From the NCBI GenBank assembly GCA_038025085.1, contig CM076148.1, forward strand, positions 2,501 through 66,500: a DNA stretch of 64,000 bases, in the 5' to 3' direction. Source of the DNA: Tetragonia tetragonoides (lineage: Eukaryota; Streptophyta; Magnoliopsida; Caryophyllales; Aizoaceae). Below, piece by piece: positions 10,068-23,829 of the stretch. Below the pieces are notes generated by a model. The model was not told the DNA's origin. It did not search any database and worked only from the letters and a program-made list of their open reading frames with translations. The position numbers were made by a program, and so were the translations under genes. Position 1 is the stretch's first letter. Every line of letters starts with the position of its first letter.

Positions 10068-13000
10068 GGCAATCGCATGAAAAACTAAAATCCATGAATA
10101 AGGCGCCTTCTCTCGCGAGCTCTAAAGCGAGACACGGAAACTCCTTACTCATTGGGATTCTTACGGTACCACAAGAATTAAAATTGCTTATTTTGTCAAT
10201 TTATGTAACCCTGCAAAATTTTAGGCCAATCGGATGAAAAACTAAAATCCATGAATAACGCGCCTCCTCTCGGGAGCTGTAAAACGAGACGCGACAACTC
10301 CTTATCTATAAGGATTCATAGGGTACCTTAAGAATTAAAGTTTCTTATTTTGTTGATTTATATGACCCTGCAAATGTTTAGGGCAATCGAATGAAAAACT
10401 AATATTCATGAGACGGGCGCCTTCTCTCGCGAGCTGTAATCCAAGACTCGGCAACTCCTTATCTGTAAGGATTCATAGCATACCACAAGAATTATAGCTG
10501 CTTATTTTTTCGATTTATATGACCCTGCAAAATTTTATGCCAATCGGATGAAAAACAAAAATCCATGTATAGGCCGCCTTCTCTCGCGAGCTGTAAAGCG
10601 AGACGCGACAACTCCTTAATCGTTGGGATTCATACAGTACCGCAAGAATTAAAGTTGCTTATTTTGTTGATTTATGTGACCCTGCAAAATTTTAGGCCAA
10701 TCGGAGTAAAAACTAAAATCCATGAATATGGCGCCTTCTTTGCGAGCTCTAAAGCGAGACGCGGCAACTTCTTACTCGTTGGGATTCATACGATACCACA
10801 AGAATTAAAGTTGCTTATTTTGTCGATTAATATGACCCTGCAAAATTTTAGGCCAATCTTATGAAAAAAAAAATCCATGAATAACGCGCCTCCTTTCGCG
10901 AGATGTAAAACGAGACGCGACAACTCCTTATCTGTATGGCTTCATAGGGTACCACAAGAACTAAAGTTGTTTATTTTGACGATTTATTTGAGCCTACGTT
11001 ACAGGCCAATTGGATGGATAATTAAAATCCATGAATACGGCGCCTTGTCTCATGAGCTGTAATCCGAGACTCGGCAACTCCTTACTCATTGGGATTTATA
11101 GGGTACCACAAGAATTAAAGTTGCTTATTTTATTGGTTTAAATGTCCCTGCAAAATTTTAGGCCAATCGGATGAAAAACTAAAATCCATGATTAGGGCGC
11201 CTTCTCTCGCGAGATGTAATCCGAGACCTAGCAACTCCTATCGGTAGGGATTAATAGGGTACCACAAGAATTAAAGTTGCTTATTTGGTCGATTTATATG
11301 ACCCTGCAAAATTTCTGGCCAATCAGATGAAAAACTAAAATCCATGAATAAGGCGCCTTCTCTCGCGAGCTCTAAAACGAGACGTGGCAACTCCTTACTC
11401 GTTGGGATTATTACGGTACCACAAGAATTAAAGTTGCTTATTTTGTTGACTTATATAACCCTGCAAAATTTTAGGTCAATCGGATGAAAAACTAAAATCC
11501 ACGAAAAGGGCGCCTTCTCTCGCGATCTGTTGTCCGAGACTCGATAACTCCTTATCTATAAGGATTCATAGGGTAGCACAAGAACTAAAGTTGCTTACTT
11601 TGTCTATTTATATGACCCTGCAAATTTTTAGGCCAATCGTATGAAAAACTAAAATCCATGAAAAGGGCGCCTCCTCTCGCGAGCTGTAAGCCGAGACTCG
11701 GCAACTCCTTATCTGTAAGGATTCATATGGTACCACAAGAATTAATGTTGCTTATTTTGCCGATTTATATGACCCTGCAAAATTTTTGGCCAATCGGATG
11801 AAAAACTACAATTCATGAATAGGGCGCAGTGTCTCGCGAGCTGTAATCCGAGACTCGACAACGCCTTATCTGTAAGGATTCATTGGGTACCAAAAGAACA
11901 AAAGTTGCTTATTTTGTCGATTTATATGACCCTGCAAAAATTTAGGCCAATCGGATGAAAAACTAAAATCTATGAATAGGTCGACGTCTCTCGCGACCTG
12001 TAATCTGACACGCGGCAACTAGTTACTCGTTGGGATTCATTGGGTACAACAAGAATTAATCTTACTTGTTTTGTCGATTTATATGACCCTGCAAAATTTT
12101 TGACCAATCGGATGAAAATCTAAAATCGATGAATAGGGCGCCTTCTCACGCGAGCTGTAATCCGAGACGCGGCAACTCCTTACTCGTTGGCATTCATAGG
12201 GTACCACAAGAATTAAAGTTGCTTATTTTGTCGATTTATATGACGCTGCAAAATTTTAGGCCAATCGGATGAAAAACTAAAATCCCTGAATAGGGCGCCT
12301 TCTCTCGCTAGCTGTAATCCGAGGCGCGACAACTCCTTAGTCGTTGGGATTCATAGGGTACCACAAGAATTAATGTTGCTTATTTGGTCGATTTATATGA
12401 CTCTGCAAAATTTTAGGCCAATCGGATGAAAAACTAAAATCCATGAATAGGGTGCCTTCTCTCGCGAGCTGGAAACCGAGACGCGGCAACTCCTTACTCG
12501 TTCGGATTCATAGGGTACCACAAGAATTAAAGTTGCTTATTTTTACGATTTATATGACCCTGCAAAATTTTAGGCCAATCGGATGAAAAACAAAAATCCA
12601 TGAATAGCGCGCCTCCTTTCGCGAGCTGCAAAGCGAGACTGGGAAACTCCTCATCTGTAATGATTCATAGGGTACCACAAGAATTAAAGTTTCTTATTTT
12701 GTCGATTTATATGACCCTACAAAATTTTAGGCCAAACGGATGATAAACTAAAATCCATGAAAAGGCGCCTTCTCTCGTGAGATGTAATCCGAGACGCGGC
12801 AACTCCTTACTCATTGGGATTCATAGGGTACCTCAAGAATTAAAGTGGCTTATTTTGTTGATTTATATGTCCCTTCAAAATTTTAGGCCAATCGGATGAA
12901 AAACTAAAATCCATGAATAGCGTGCCTCCTCTCGCGAGCTGTAAAGCGAGACGCGGCAACTCCTTACTCGTTGGGATTCATACGGTACCACAAGAATTAA

Positions 13001-13545
13001 AGTTTCTTATTTTGTCGATTTATATGACCCTGCAAAATTTTAGGCCAATCGGATGAAAAACTAAAATCCATGAATAGTGCGCCTCTTCTCGCGAGCTGTA
13101 AAGCGAGACGCGGCAACTCCTTATCTGTAAGGATTCATAGGGTACCACAAGAATTAAAGCTTCTTATTTTGTCATGTTTTATGAGCCTGCAAAATTTTAG
13201 GCCAATCGGATGAAAAACAAAAATCCATGAATAGCGCGCCTGCTCTCGCGAGTTGTAAAGCGAGACGCGGCAACTCCTTACTCGTTTGGATTCATGCGGT
13301 ACCACAGGTATTAAACTTGCTTATTTTGTCGATTTATATGACCCTGCAAAAGTTTAGGCCAATCGGATGAAAAACTAAAATCCATGAATAGCGCGCCTCC
13401 TCTCGCGAGCTGTAATCCGAGACTCAGCAACTCTCTCTTTATCTGTAAGTATTCATAGGGTACCAAATGAATTAAAGTTGCTTTTTTTTTGTCGATTTAT
13501 CTGACCCTGCAAAATTTTAGGCCAATCGGATGAAAAACTACAATC
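10051..13545 (-). repeat. Higher-order satellite segment, copy R2
   Basis: This segment is repeated in the same orientation at 14602-17940. The offset is 4551-4552 bp from its start to about 11820 and 4395 bp near 13421, because copy R3 lacks one monomer present here at about 12285-12440. Its first half (10051 to about 11840) is the reverse complement of about 4600-2790. Its second half (about 11840-13560) is the reverse complement of about 7400-5660. It then runs into a copy of the 5.33-5.5 kb type of sequence. Confidence 0.85.
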
Positions 13546-14601
13546 TATGAATAGGGCGCCTTTTCTCGCGAGCTGTAATCCGAGACTCGTCAACTCCTTA
13601 ATCTTTGAGATTCATAGGGTACCACAAGAATTAAAGCTGCTTATTTTGTCGTTTTATATGACCTTGCAAATGTTTAGGCCAATCGGATGAAAAACTAAAA
13701 TCCATGAATAGGGCGCCTTGTCTCGCGAGCTGTAATCCGAGATGCGGCAACTCCTTACTCCTTGGGATTCATAGGGTAACACAAGAATTATAGTTGCTTA
13801 TTTTGTCAATTTATATGACCCTGTAAAAGTTTAGGCCAATCGGATGAAAAACTAAAATCTATGAATAGGGTGCCTTCTCTCGCGAGCTGTAATCCGAGAC
13901 GCGACAACTCCTTACTCGTTGGGATTCATACGATACCTCATTTATTAAAGTTGCTTATTTTATTGATTTATATGACCCTGCAAAATTTTAGGCCAATCGG
14001 AGTAAAAACTAAAATCCATGAATACGGCGCCTTCTCTCGCGAGCTCTAAAGCGAGACCCGACAACTCCTTACTTGTTGGGATTCATACGGTACCACAAGA
14101 ATTAAAGTTGCTTATTTTGTCGATTAATATGACCCTGCAAAATTTTAGGCCAATCTTATGAAAAACTAAAAACCATGAATAACGTGCCTCCTTTCGCGAG
14201 ATGTAAAACGAGACGCGACAACTCCTTATCTGTATGGATTCATACGGTACCACAAGAACAAAAGTTGCTTATTTTGACGATTTATATGACCCTACAAATT
14301 TACAGGCCAATCGGATGAAAAACTAAAATCCATGAATACGGCGCCTTGTCTCACGAGCTGTAATCCGAGACACGACAACTCCTTACTCATTAGGATTCAT
14401 AGGGTACCACAAGAATTAAAGTTGCTTATTTTATAAATTTATATGGCACTGCAAAATATTAGGCCAATCGGATGAAAAACTAAAATCCATGAATAGGGCG
14501 CCTTCTCTCGCGAGATGTAATCCGAGACCTAGCAACTCCTTATCTGTAGGGATTAATAGGGTACCACAAGAATTAAAGTTGCTTATTTTGTCGATTTATA
14601 T

Positions 14602-17600
14602 GACCCTACAAAATTTTAAGCCAATCGCATGAAAAACTAAAATCCATGAATAAGGCGCCTTCCCTCGCGAGCTCTAAAGCGAGACGCGGAAACTCCTTAC
14701 TCGATGGAATTCTTACGGTACGACAAGAATTAAACTTGCTTATTTTGTCAATTTATGTAACCCTGCAAAATTTTAGGCCAATCGGATGAAAAACTAAAAT
14801 CCATGAATAACGCGCCTCCTCTCGGGAGCTGTAAAACGAGACGCGACAACTCCTTATCTATAAGGATTCATAGGGTACCTTAAGAATTAAAGTTTCTTAT
14901 TTTGTCGATTTATATGACCCTGCAAAAGTTTAGGCCAATCGAATGAAAAACTAATATTCATGAGAAGGGCGCCTTCTCTCGCGAGCTGTAATCCAAGACT
15001 CGGCAACTCCTTATCTGTAAGGATTCATAGCGTACCACAAGAATTATAGTTGCTTATTTTGTCGATTTATATGACCCTGCAAATTTTTATGCCAATAGGA
15101 TGAAAAACAAAAATCCATGTATAGGGCGCCTTTTCTCGCGAGCTGTAAAGTGAGACGCAACAACTCCTTAATCGTTGGGATTCATACAGTACCACAAGAA
15201 TTAAGTTGCTTATTTTGTCGATTTATATGACCCTGCAAAATTTTAGGCCAATCGGAATAAAAACAAAAATCCATGAATAGGGCGCCTTCTCTTGCGAGCT
15301 CTAAAGCTAGACGCGGCAACTTCTTACTCGTTCGGATTCATACGATACCACAAGAATTAAAGTTGTTTATTTTGTCGATTAGTATGACCCTGCAAAATTT
15401 GAGGCCAATCTTATGAAAAACCAAAATCCATGAATAACGCGCCTCCTTTCGCGAGATGTAAAATGAGACGCGACAACTCCTTATCTGTATGGATTCATAG
15501 GGTACCACAAGAACTAAAGTTGCTTATTTTGACGATTTATATGAGCCTACGTTACAGGCCAATCAGATGGAAAATTAAAGTCCATGAATACGGCGCCTTG
15601 TCTCACGAGCTGTAATCCGAGACGCGGCAACTCCTTACTCATTGGGATTTATAGGGTACCACGAGAATTAAAGTTGCTTATTTTATCGGTTTATATGTCC
15701 CTGCAAAATTTTAGGCCAATCGGATGAAAAGCTAAAATCCATGATTAGGGCGCCTTCTCTCGCGAGATGTAATCTGAGACCTAGCAACTCCTATCTGTAG
15801 GGATTAATAGGGTACCACAAGAATTAAAGATGCTTATTTGGTCGATTTATATGACCCTGCAAAACTTCTGGCCAATCAGATGAAAACTAAAATCCATGAA
15901 TAAGGCGCCTTCTCTCGCGAGCTCTAAAACGAGACGCGGCAACTCCTTATTCGTTGGGATTCTTACGGTACCACAAGAATTAAAGTTTCTTATTTTGCCA
16001 ACTTATATAACCCTGCAAAGTTTTAGGTCAATCGGATGAAAAACTAAAATCCACGAAAAGGGCGCCTTCTCTCGCGATCTGTAGTCCGAGACTCGATAAC
16101 TCCTTATCTATAAGGATTCATAGGGTACCACAAGAACTAAAGTTGCTTACTTTGTCTATTTATATGACCCTGTAAATTTTTAGGCCAATCGTATGAAAAA
16201 CTAAAATCCATGAAAAGGGCGCCTCCTCTCGCGAGCTGTAAGCCGAGACTCGGCAACTCCTTATCTGTAAGGATTCATATGGTACCACAAGAATTAATGT
16301 TGCTTATTTTGCCGATTTATATGACCCTGCAAAATTTTTGGCCAATCGGATGAAAAACTACAATTCATGAATAGGGCGCCGTGTCTCGCGAGCTGTAATC
16401 CGAGACTCGGCAACGCCTTATCTGTAAGGATTCATTGGGTACCAAAAGAACAAAAGTTGCTTATTTTGTCGATTTATATGACCTTGCAAAAATTTAGGCC
16501 AATCGGATGAAAAACTAAAATCTATGAATAGGTCGACGTCTCTCGCGACCTGTAATCTGACACGCGGCAACTACTTACTCGTTGGGATTCATTGGGTACA
16601 ACAAGAATTAAATTTACTTGTTTTGTCGATTTATATGACCCTGCAAAATTTTTGACCAATCGGATGAAAATCTAAAATCGATGAATAGGGCGCCTTCTCA
16701 CGCGAGCTGTAATCCGAGACGCGGCAACTCCTTACTCGTTGGCATTCATAGGGTACCACAAGAATTAAAGTTGCTTATTTTGTCGATTTATATGACTCTG
16801 CAAAATTTTAGGCCAATCGGATGAAAAACTAAAATCCATGAATAGGGCGCCTTCTCTCGCGAGCTGGAAAACGAGACGCGGCAACTCCTTACTCGTTGGG
16901 ATTCATAGGGTACCACAAGAGTTAAAGTTGCTTATTTTTACGATTTATATGACCCTGCAAAATTTTAGGCCAATCGGATGAAAAACAAAAATCCATGAAT
17001 AGCGCGCCTCCTTTCGTGAGCTGCAAAGCGAGACTGGGAAACTCCTTATCTGTAATGATTCATAGGGTACCACAAGAATTAAAGTTTCTTATTTTGTCGT
17101 TTTATATGACCCTACAAAATTTTAGGCCAAACGGATGATAAACTAAAATCCATGAAAAGGCGCCTTCTCTCGTGAGATGTAATCCGAGACGCGGCAACTC
17201 CTTACTCATTGGGATTCATAGGGTACCTCAAGAATTAAAGTGGCTTATTTTGTTGATTTATATGTCCCTTCAAAAGTTTAGGCCAATCGGATGAAAAACT
17301 AAAATCCATGAATAGCGTGCCTCCTCTCGCGAGCTGTAAAGCGAGACGCGGCAACTCCTTACTCGTTGGGATTCATACGGTACCACAAGAATTAAAGTTT
17401 CTTATTTTGTCGATTTATATGACCCTGCAAAATTTTAGGCCAATCGGATGAAAAACTAAAATCTATGAATAGTGCGCCTCTTCTCGCGAGCTGTAAAGCG
17501 AGACGCGGCAACTCCTTATCTGTAAGGATTCATAGGGTACCACAAGAATTAAAGTTTCTTATTTTGTCATGTTTTATGAGCCTGCAAAATTTTAGGCCAA

Positions 17601-17940
17601 TCGGATGAAAAACAAAAATCCATGAATAGCACGCCTGCTCTCGCGAGTTGTAAAGCGAGACGCGGCAACTCCTTACTCGTTTGGATTCATGCGGTACCAC
17701 AGGTATTAAACTTGCTTATTTTGTCGATTTATATGACCCTGCAAAAGTTTAGGCCAATCGGATGAAAAACTAAAATCCATGAATAGCGCGCCTCCTCTCG
17801 CGAGCTGTAATCCGAGACTCAGCAACTCTCTCTTTATCTGTAAGTATTCATAGGGTACCAAATGAATTAAAGTTGCTTTTTTTTTTTTTTGTCGATTTAT
17901 CTGACCCTGCAAAATTTTAGGCCAATCGGATGAAAAACTA
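14602..17940 (-). repeat. Higher-order satellite segment, copy R3
   Basis: This is the second direct copy of the 10.05-13.55 kb segment, one monomer shorter. Diagnostic shared sites include TGAGCCTACGTTACAGGCC near 15545 (also near 10990), GTAATCTGACACGCGG near 16551 (also near 11999), the odd GAGACTGGGAAACTCC near 17032, and a T-run near 17880. It continues into 17941-19675, which is the reverse complement of about 2790-1060. Confidence 0.85.
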
Positions 17941-19675
17941 CAATTCATGAATAGGGCGCCGTGTCTCGCGAGATGTAATCCGAGACGCGGCAACTCCTTA
18001 CACGTTGGGATTCATAGGGTACCACAAGAATTAATGTTGCTTATTTTATCAATTTATATGACCCTGTAAAATTTTAGGCCAATCGGATGAAAGACTAAAA
18101 TCCATGAATAGGGCGTCTTCCCTCTCGCGAGCTGTAATCCGAGACCCAGCAACTCCTTTTCTGTAGGGATTAATAGGGTACCAGAAGAATGAAAGTTTCT
18201 TATTTAATCGATTAATATGACCCTGCGAAATTTTAGGCCAATCGGATGAAAAACTAATCCATGAATTGGGCAACTTCTCTCGCGAGCTCTAAAGCGAGAC
18301 TCGGCAACTCCTTACTCGTTGGGATTCTTACGGTACCACAAGAATTAAAGTTGCTTATTTTGTCGATTTATATGACCCTGTAATATTTTATGCCAATTGG
18401 ATGAAAAACTAAAATCCATGAAAAACGCGTCTCCTCTCGCGAGCTGTAAAACGAGACGCGACAACTCCTTATCTGTAAGGATTCATAGGGTACAACGAGA
18501 ATTAAAGTTGCTTATTTTGTCGATTTATATGACCCTACAACTTTACAGGCCAATCAAATGAAAAACTAAAATCCATGAATAGGGCGCCTTGTCTCGCGAG
18601 ATGTAATCCGAGACGCGGCAACTCCTTATCTGTAAGGACTCAAAAGGTACCACAAGAACTAAAGTTGCTTATTTGGTCGATTTATATGACCCTATAAAAT
18701 ATTAGGCCAATCGGATGAAAAACTAAAATCCATGAAAAGGGTGCCTTCTCTCGCGAGACGTAATCCGTGACTCGGCTACTCTTTATCTGTAAGGATTCAT
18801 AGGGTACCTCAAGAAGAAAAGTTGCTTATTTTGTCGATTTATATGACCCTGTAAAATTTTAGGCCAATCGGATGAAAAACTAAAATCCATGAAAAGGACG
18901 CCTTTTCTCGCTAGCTGTAATCCGATACTCGGCAACTCCTTATCTGTAAGGATTCATAGGGTACCACAAGAATTAAAGTTTTATTTTGTCGATTTATATG
19001 ACCCTGCAAAATTTTAGGCCAACCAGATGAAAAACTAAAATCCATGAATTGGGCGCCTTGTCTCGCGAGCTGTAATCCGAGACGCGGCAAGTCCTTATTC
19101 TTAGAGATTCATAGGGTACCACAAGAATTAAAATTGCTTATTTTGTCGATTTATATGACCCTGCAAAATTTTATGCCAATCGGATGAAAAAAAAAATGCA
19201 TGTATAGGGCGCCTTCTCTCGCGAGCTGTAAAGCGAGACGCGACAACTCCTTACTCATTGGGATTCACACGGTACCACAAGAATTAAAGTTGCTCATTTT
19301 GTCGATTTATATGACCCCGCAAAATATTAGGCCAATCGAATGAAAAAATAAAATCCATGAATAGGGCGCATTCTCTCGCGAGTTGTAATCCGAGACCCAG
19401 CAACTCCTTATCTGTAGGGATTAATAGGGTACCACAAGAATTAAAATTGCTTATTTTGTCGATTTATATGACCCTGCAAAGTTTTAGGCCAAACGAATGA
19501 AAAACTAAAATCCATGAATAGGGCGCCTTCTCTCGTGAGCTGTAATCCGAGACTCGGCAACTCCTTATCTGTAACAATTCATTGCGTACCACAAGAATTA
19601 TAGTTGCTTATTTTGTCGATTTATATGACCCTGCAAAGTTTTAGGCCAATCGGATGAAAAACTAAAATCCATGAA
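17941..19675 (-). repeat. Internal counterpart of the telomere-adjacent satellite
   Basis: This is the reverse complement of about 2790-1060. Over 19195-19675 against 1060-1540 I found about eight differences in roughly 480 bp, far fewer than between random monomers. Rare shared variants include CATTGCGTACCACAAG, GGGCAACTTCTCTCG (GGGCGACTTCTCTCG distally) and GGACTCAAAAGG (GGACTCATAGGG distally). The base corresponding to the telomere junction is 19675/19676, where this copy continues normally with TAGGGCGCC. Confidence 0.85.
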
Positions 19676-22600
19676 TAGGGCGCCTTGTCACGCGAGCTGT
19701 AAATCGAGACGCGGAAACACCTTACTCGTTGGGATTCATAGGGTACTAAAAGAATTAATGTTCCTTATTTTGTCGATTTAAATGACCCTACAAGATTTTA
19801 GGCCAATCGTATGAAAAACTAAAATCCATGTATAGCGCGCCTTGTCTCGCTAGCTGTAATCCGAGACGCGGCAACTCCTTACTCATTGGGATTCATAGGG
19901 TACCACAAGAATGAAAGTTGCTTATTTTGTCGACTTATATGACCCTGCAAAATTATAGGCCAATCGAATGAAAAACTAAAATCCATGAAAAGGGCAGCTT
20001 CTCTCGCGAGCTGTAATCCGAGACTCGGCAACTCCATATCTTTAAGGATTCATAGCGTACCACAAGAATTATAGTTGCTTATTTTGTTGATTTATATGAC
20101 CCTGCAAAATTTTTGGCCAATCGGATGAAAAACTAAAATCCATGAATAGGGCGCCTTGTCTCGCAAGCTGTAATCCGAGACCCGGAACCTCCTTACTCGT
20201 TGGGATTCATAGGGTACCACAAGAGTTAATGTTGCTTATTTTGTCGATTTATATGACCCTGCAAAATTTTAGGGCAATCGGATGAAAAACTAAAATCCAT
20301 GAATAGGGTGCCTTGTCTCGCGAGCTGTAATCCGAGACGCGGCAACTCCATACTCGTTGGGATTCATAGGGTACCACAAGAAATAAAGTTGCTTATTTTG
20401 TCGATTTATATGACCCTACAATATTTTAGGCAATTCGGATGAAAAACAAAAATCCATGAAAAGGGCGCCTTCTCTCGTGAGCTGTAATCCGAGACTCGGC
20501 AACTCGTTATCTATGAGGATTCATTGGGTACCACAAGAATTAAAGTTGCTTATTTTGTCGATTTATATGACCCTGCAAAATTCTAGGCCAATTAGATGAA
20601 AATCTAAAATCCATGAATAGGGCGCCTTGTCTCGCGAGATGTAATCCGAGACTCGGCTACTCCTTACTCGTTGGGATTCATAGGGTACCGCAAGAATTAA
20701 AGTTTCTTATTTTGTCGATTTATATGACCCTGCAAAATTTTAGGCCAATCGGATGAAAAACTAAAATCCATGAAAAGGGCGCCTTCTCTCGCGAGCTGAA
20801 ATCCGAGACTCGGCAACTCCTTATCTGTAAGGATTCATAGGGTACCCCAAGAATTAAAGTTGCTTATTTTGTCGATTTAAATGACCCTGCAAAATTTTAG
20901 GCCAATCGGATGAAAAACAAAAATCCATGAATAGGGCGCCTTGTCTCGCGAGCTGTAATCCGAGACAAGGCAACTCCTTACTCGTTGGGATTCATAGGGT
21001 ACCTCAAGAATTAAAGTTCCTTATTTTGTTGATTTATATGACCCTGCAAAATTTTAGGCCAAACGGATGAAAAACGAAAATCCATGAAAAGGGCGCCTTC
21101 TCTCGCGAGCTCTAATCCGAGACTCGACAAATCCTTATCTGTAAAGATTCATAGGGTACCTCAAGAATTAAAGTTGCTTATTTTGTCGATTTATAAGACC
21201 TTGCAAAATTTTAGGCCAATCGGATGAAAAACTAAAAAATCCATGAAAAGGGCGCCTTCTCTCGCGAGCTCTAATCCGAGACTCGGCACCTCCTTATCTG
21301 TAAGGATTCATAGGGTACCACAAGAATTAAAGTTTCTTATTTTGTCGATTTATATAACCCTGCAAAATCTTAGGCCAATCGGATGAAAAACTAAAATCCA
21401 TGAATAGGGCGCCTTGTCTCGCGAGCTGTAATCCGAGACGCGGCAACTCCTTACTCTTAGGGATTCATAGGGTACCACAAGAATTAAAGTTGCTTATTTT
21501 GTCGATTTATATGACCCTGCAAAATTTTAGGCCAATCGGATGAAAAACTAAAATCCATGAAAAGGGCGCCTTCTCTCGCGAGCTGTAATCCGAGACCCGG
21601 CAACTCCTTATCTGTCAGGATTCATAAGGTACCACAAGAATTAAAGTTGCTTTATTTGTCGATTTAAACGACCCTGCAAAATTTTAGGCCAATCGGATGA
21701 AAAACTAAAATCCATGAAACGGGCGCATTCTCTCGCGAGCTCTAATCCAAGACTCGGCAACTCCTTATCTGTAAGGATTCATAGGGTACCTCAAGAATTA
21801 AAGTTGCTTATTTTGTCGATTTATATGACCCTCAAAAATTTTAGGCCAATCGGATGAAAAACTAAAATCCATGAATAGGGCGCCTTGTCTCGCGAGCTGT
21901 AATCCGAGACTCGGCAACTCCTTACTCTTAGGGATTCATAGGGTACCACAAGAATTAAAGTTGCTTATATTGTCGATTTATATGACCCTGCAAAATTTTA
22001 GGCCAATCGTATGAAAAACTAAAATCCATGAAAAGGGCGCCTTCTCTCGCAAGCTGTAATCCGAGACTCCGCAACTCCTTATCTGTAAGGACTCATAGGG
22101 TATCAAAAGAATTAAAGTTGCTTATTTTGTCGATTTATATGACCTTGCAAAATTTTAGGCCAATCGGATGAAAAACTAAAATGCATGAAAAAGGCGCCTT
22201 CTCTCGCGAGCTGTTATCCGAGACTCGGCAACTCCTTATCTATAAGGATTCGTTGGGTACCACAAGAATTAAAGTTCCTTTTTTTGTCGATTTATATGAC
22301 CCTGCAAAATTTTAGGTCAATTGGATGAAAATCTAAAATCCATGAATAGGGCGCCTTGTCTCGCGAGATGTAATCCTAGACTCGGCTACTCCTTACTCGT
22401 TGGGATTCATAGGGTACCACAAGAATAAAAGTTGCTTATTTTGTCGATTTATATGACCCTGCAAAATTTTAGGCCAATCGGATGAAAAACTAAAATCCAT
22501 GAAAAGGGCGCCTTCTCTCGCGAGCTGTAATCCGAGACTCGGCACCTCCTTATCTGTAAGGATTCATAGGGTACCACAAGAATTAAAGTTTCTTATTTTG

Positions 22601-23829
22601 TCGATTTAAATGACCCTGCAAAATTTTAGGCCAATCGGATGAAAAACTAAAATCCATGAATAGGGCGCCTTGTCTCGCGAGGTGTAATCCGAGACGCGGC
22701 AACTCCTTACTCTTAGGGATTCATAGGGTACCACAAGAATTAAAGTTTCTTATTTTGTCGATTTATATGACCTTACAAAATTTTAGGCCAATCGGATGAA
22801 AAACTAAAATCCATGAATAGGGCGCCTTCTCTCGCGAATTGTAAAGCGAGATGTGGGAACTCCTTATCTGTAGGGATTCAAAGGGTACCACAAGAATTAA
22901 AGTTGCTTATTTTATCGATTTATATCTCCCTGCAAAATTTTAGGCCAATCGGATGAAAAACTAAAATCCATGAAAAGGGAGCCTTCTCTCGCGAGCTGTA
23001 ATCCGAGACTCCGCAACTCCTTATCTGTGAGGATTCATAGGGTACCACAAGAATTAAAGTTTCTTATTTTGTCGATTCAAATGACCCTGCAAAATTTTAG
23101 ACCTATCGGATGAAAAACTAAAATCCATGACAAGGGCGTCTTGTCTCGCGAGCTGTAATCCGAGACGCGGCAACTCGTTACTCTTAGGGATTCATAGGGT
23201 ACCACAAGAATTAAAGTTGCTTATTTAATTGATTTATATGACCCTGCAAATTTTTAGGCTAATCGGATGAAAAACTAAAATCCATGTATAGGGCGCCTTC
23301 TCTCGCGAGCTGTAAAGCGAGACGCGCCAACTCCTTACTCGTTGGGATTCATACTGTACCACAAGAATGAAATTTGCTTATTTTGTCGATGTAAATGACC
23401 CTGCAAATTTTGACGATTTATATGACCCTACAAATTTACAGGCCAATCGGATGAAAAACAAAAATCCATGAATAGGGCGCCTTCTCTCGCGAGCTGTAAA
23501 GCGAGACGCGGGAACTCCTTATCAGTAGGGATTCATAGGGTACCAAAAGAATTAAAGGTGCTTATTTTATCGATTTATACGACCCTGCAAAATTTTAGGC
23601 CAATCGGATGAAAAACTAAAATCCATGAATAGGGCGCCTTCTCTCGCGAATTGTAAAGCGAGACGTGGGAACTCCTTATCTGTTGGGATTCAAAGGGTAC
23701 CACAAGAATGAAAGTTTCTTATTTTATCGATTTATATGACCCTGCAAAATTTTATGCCAATCGGATGAAAAACTAAAATCCATGAATAGGGCGCATTCTC
23801 TCGCAAGCTCTAAAGCGAGACCCGGCAAC

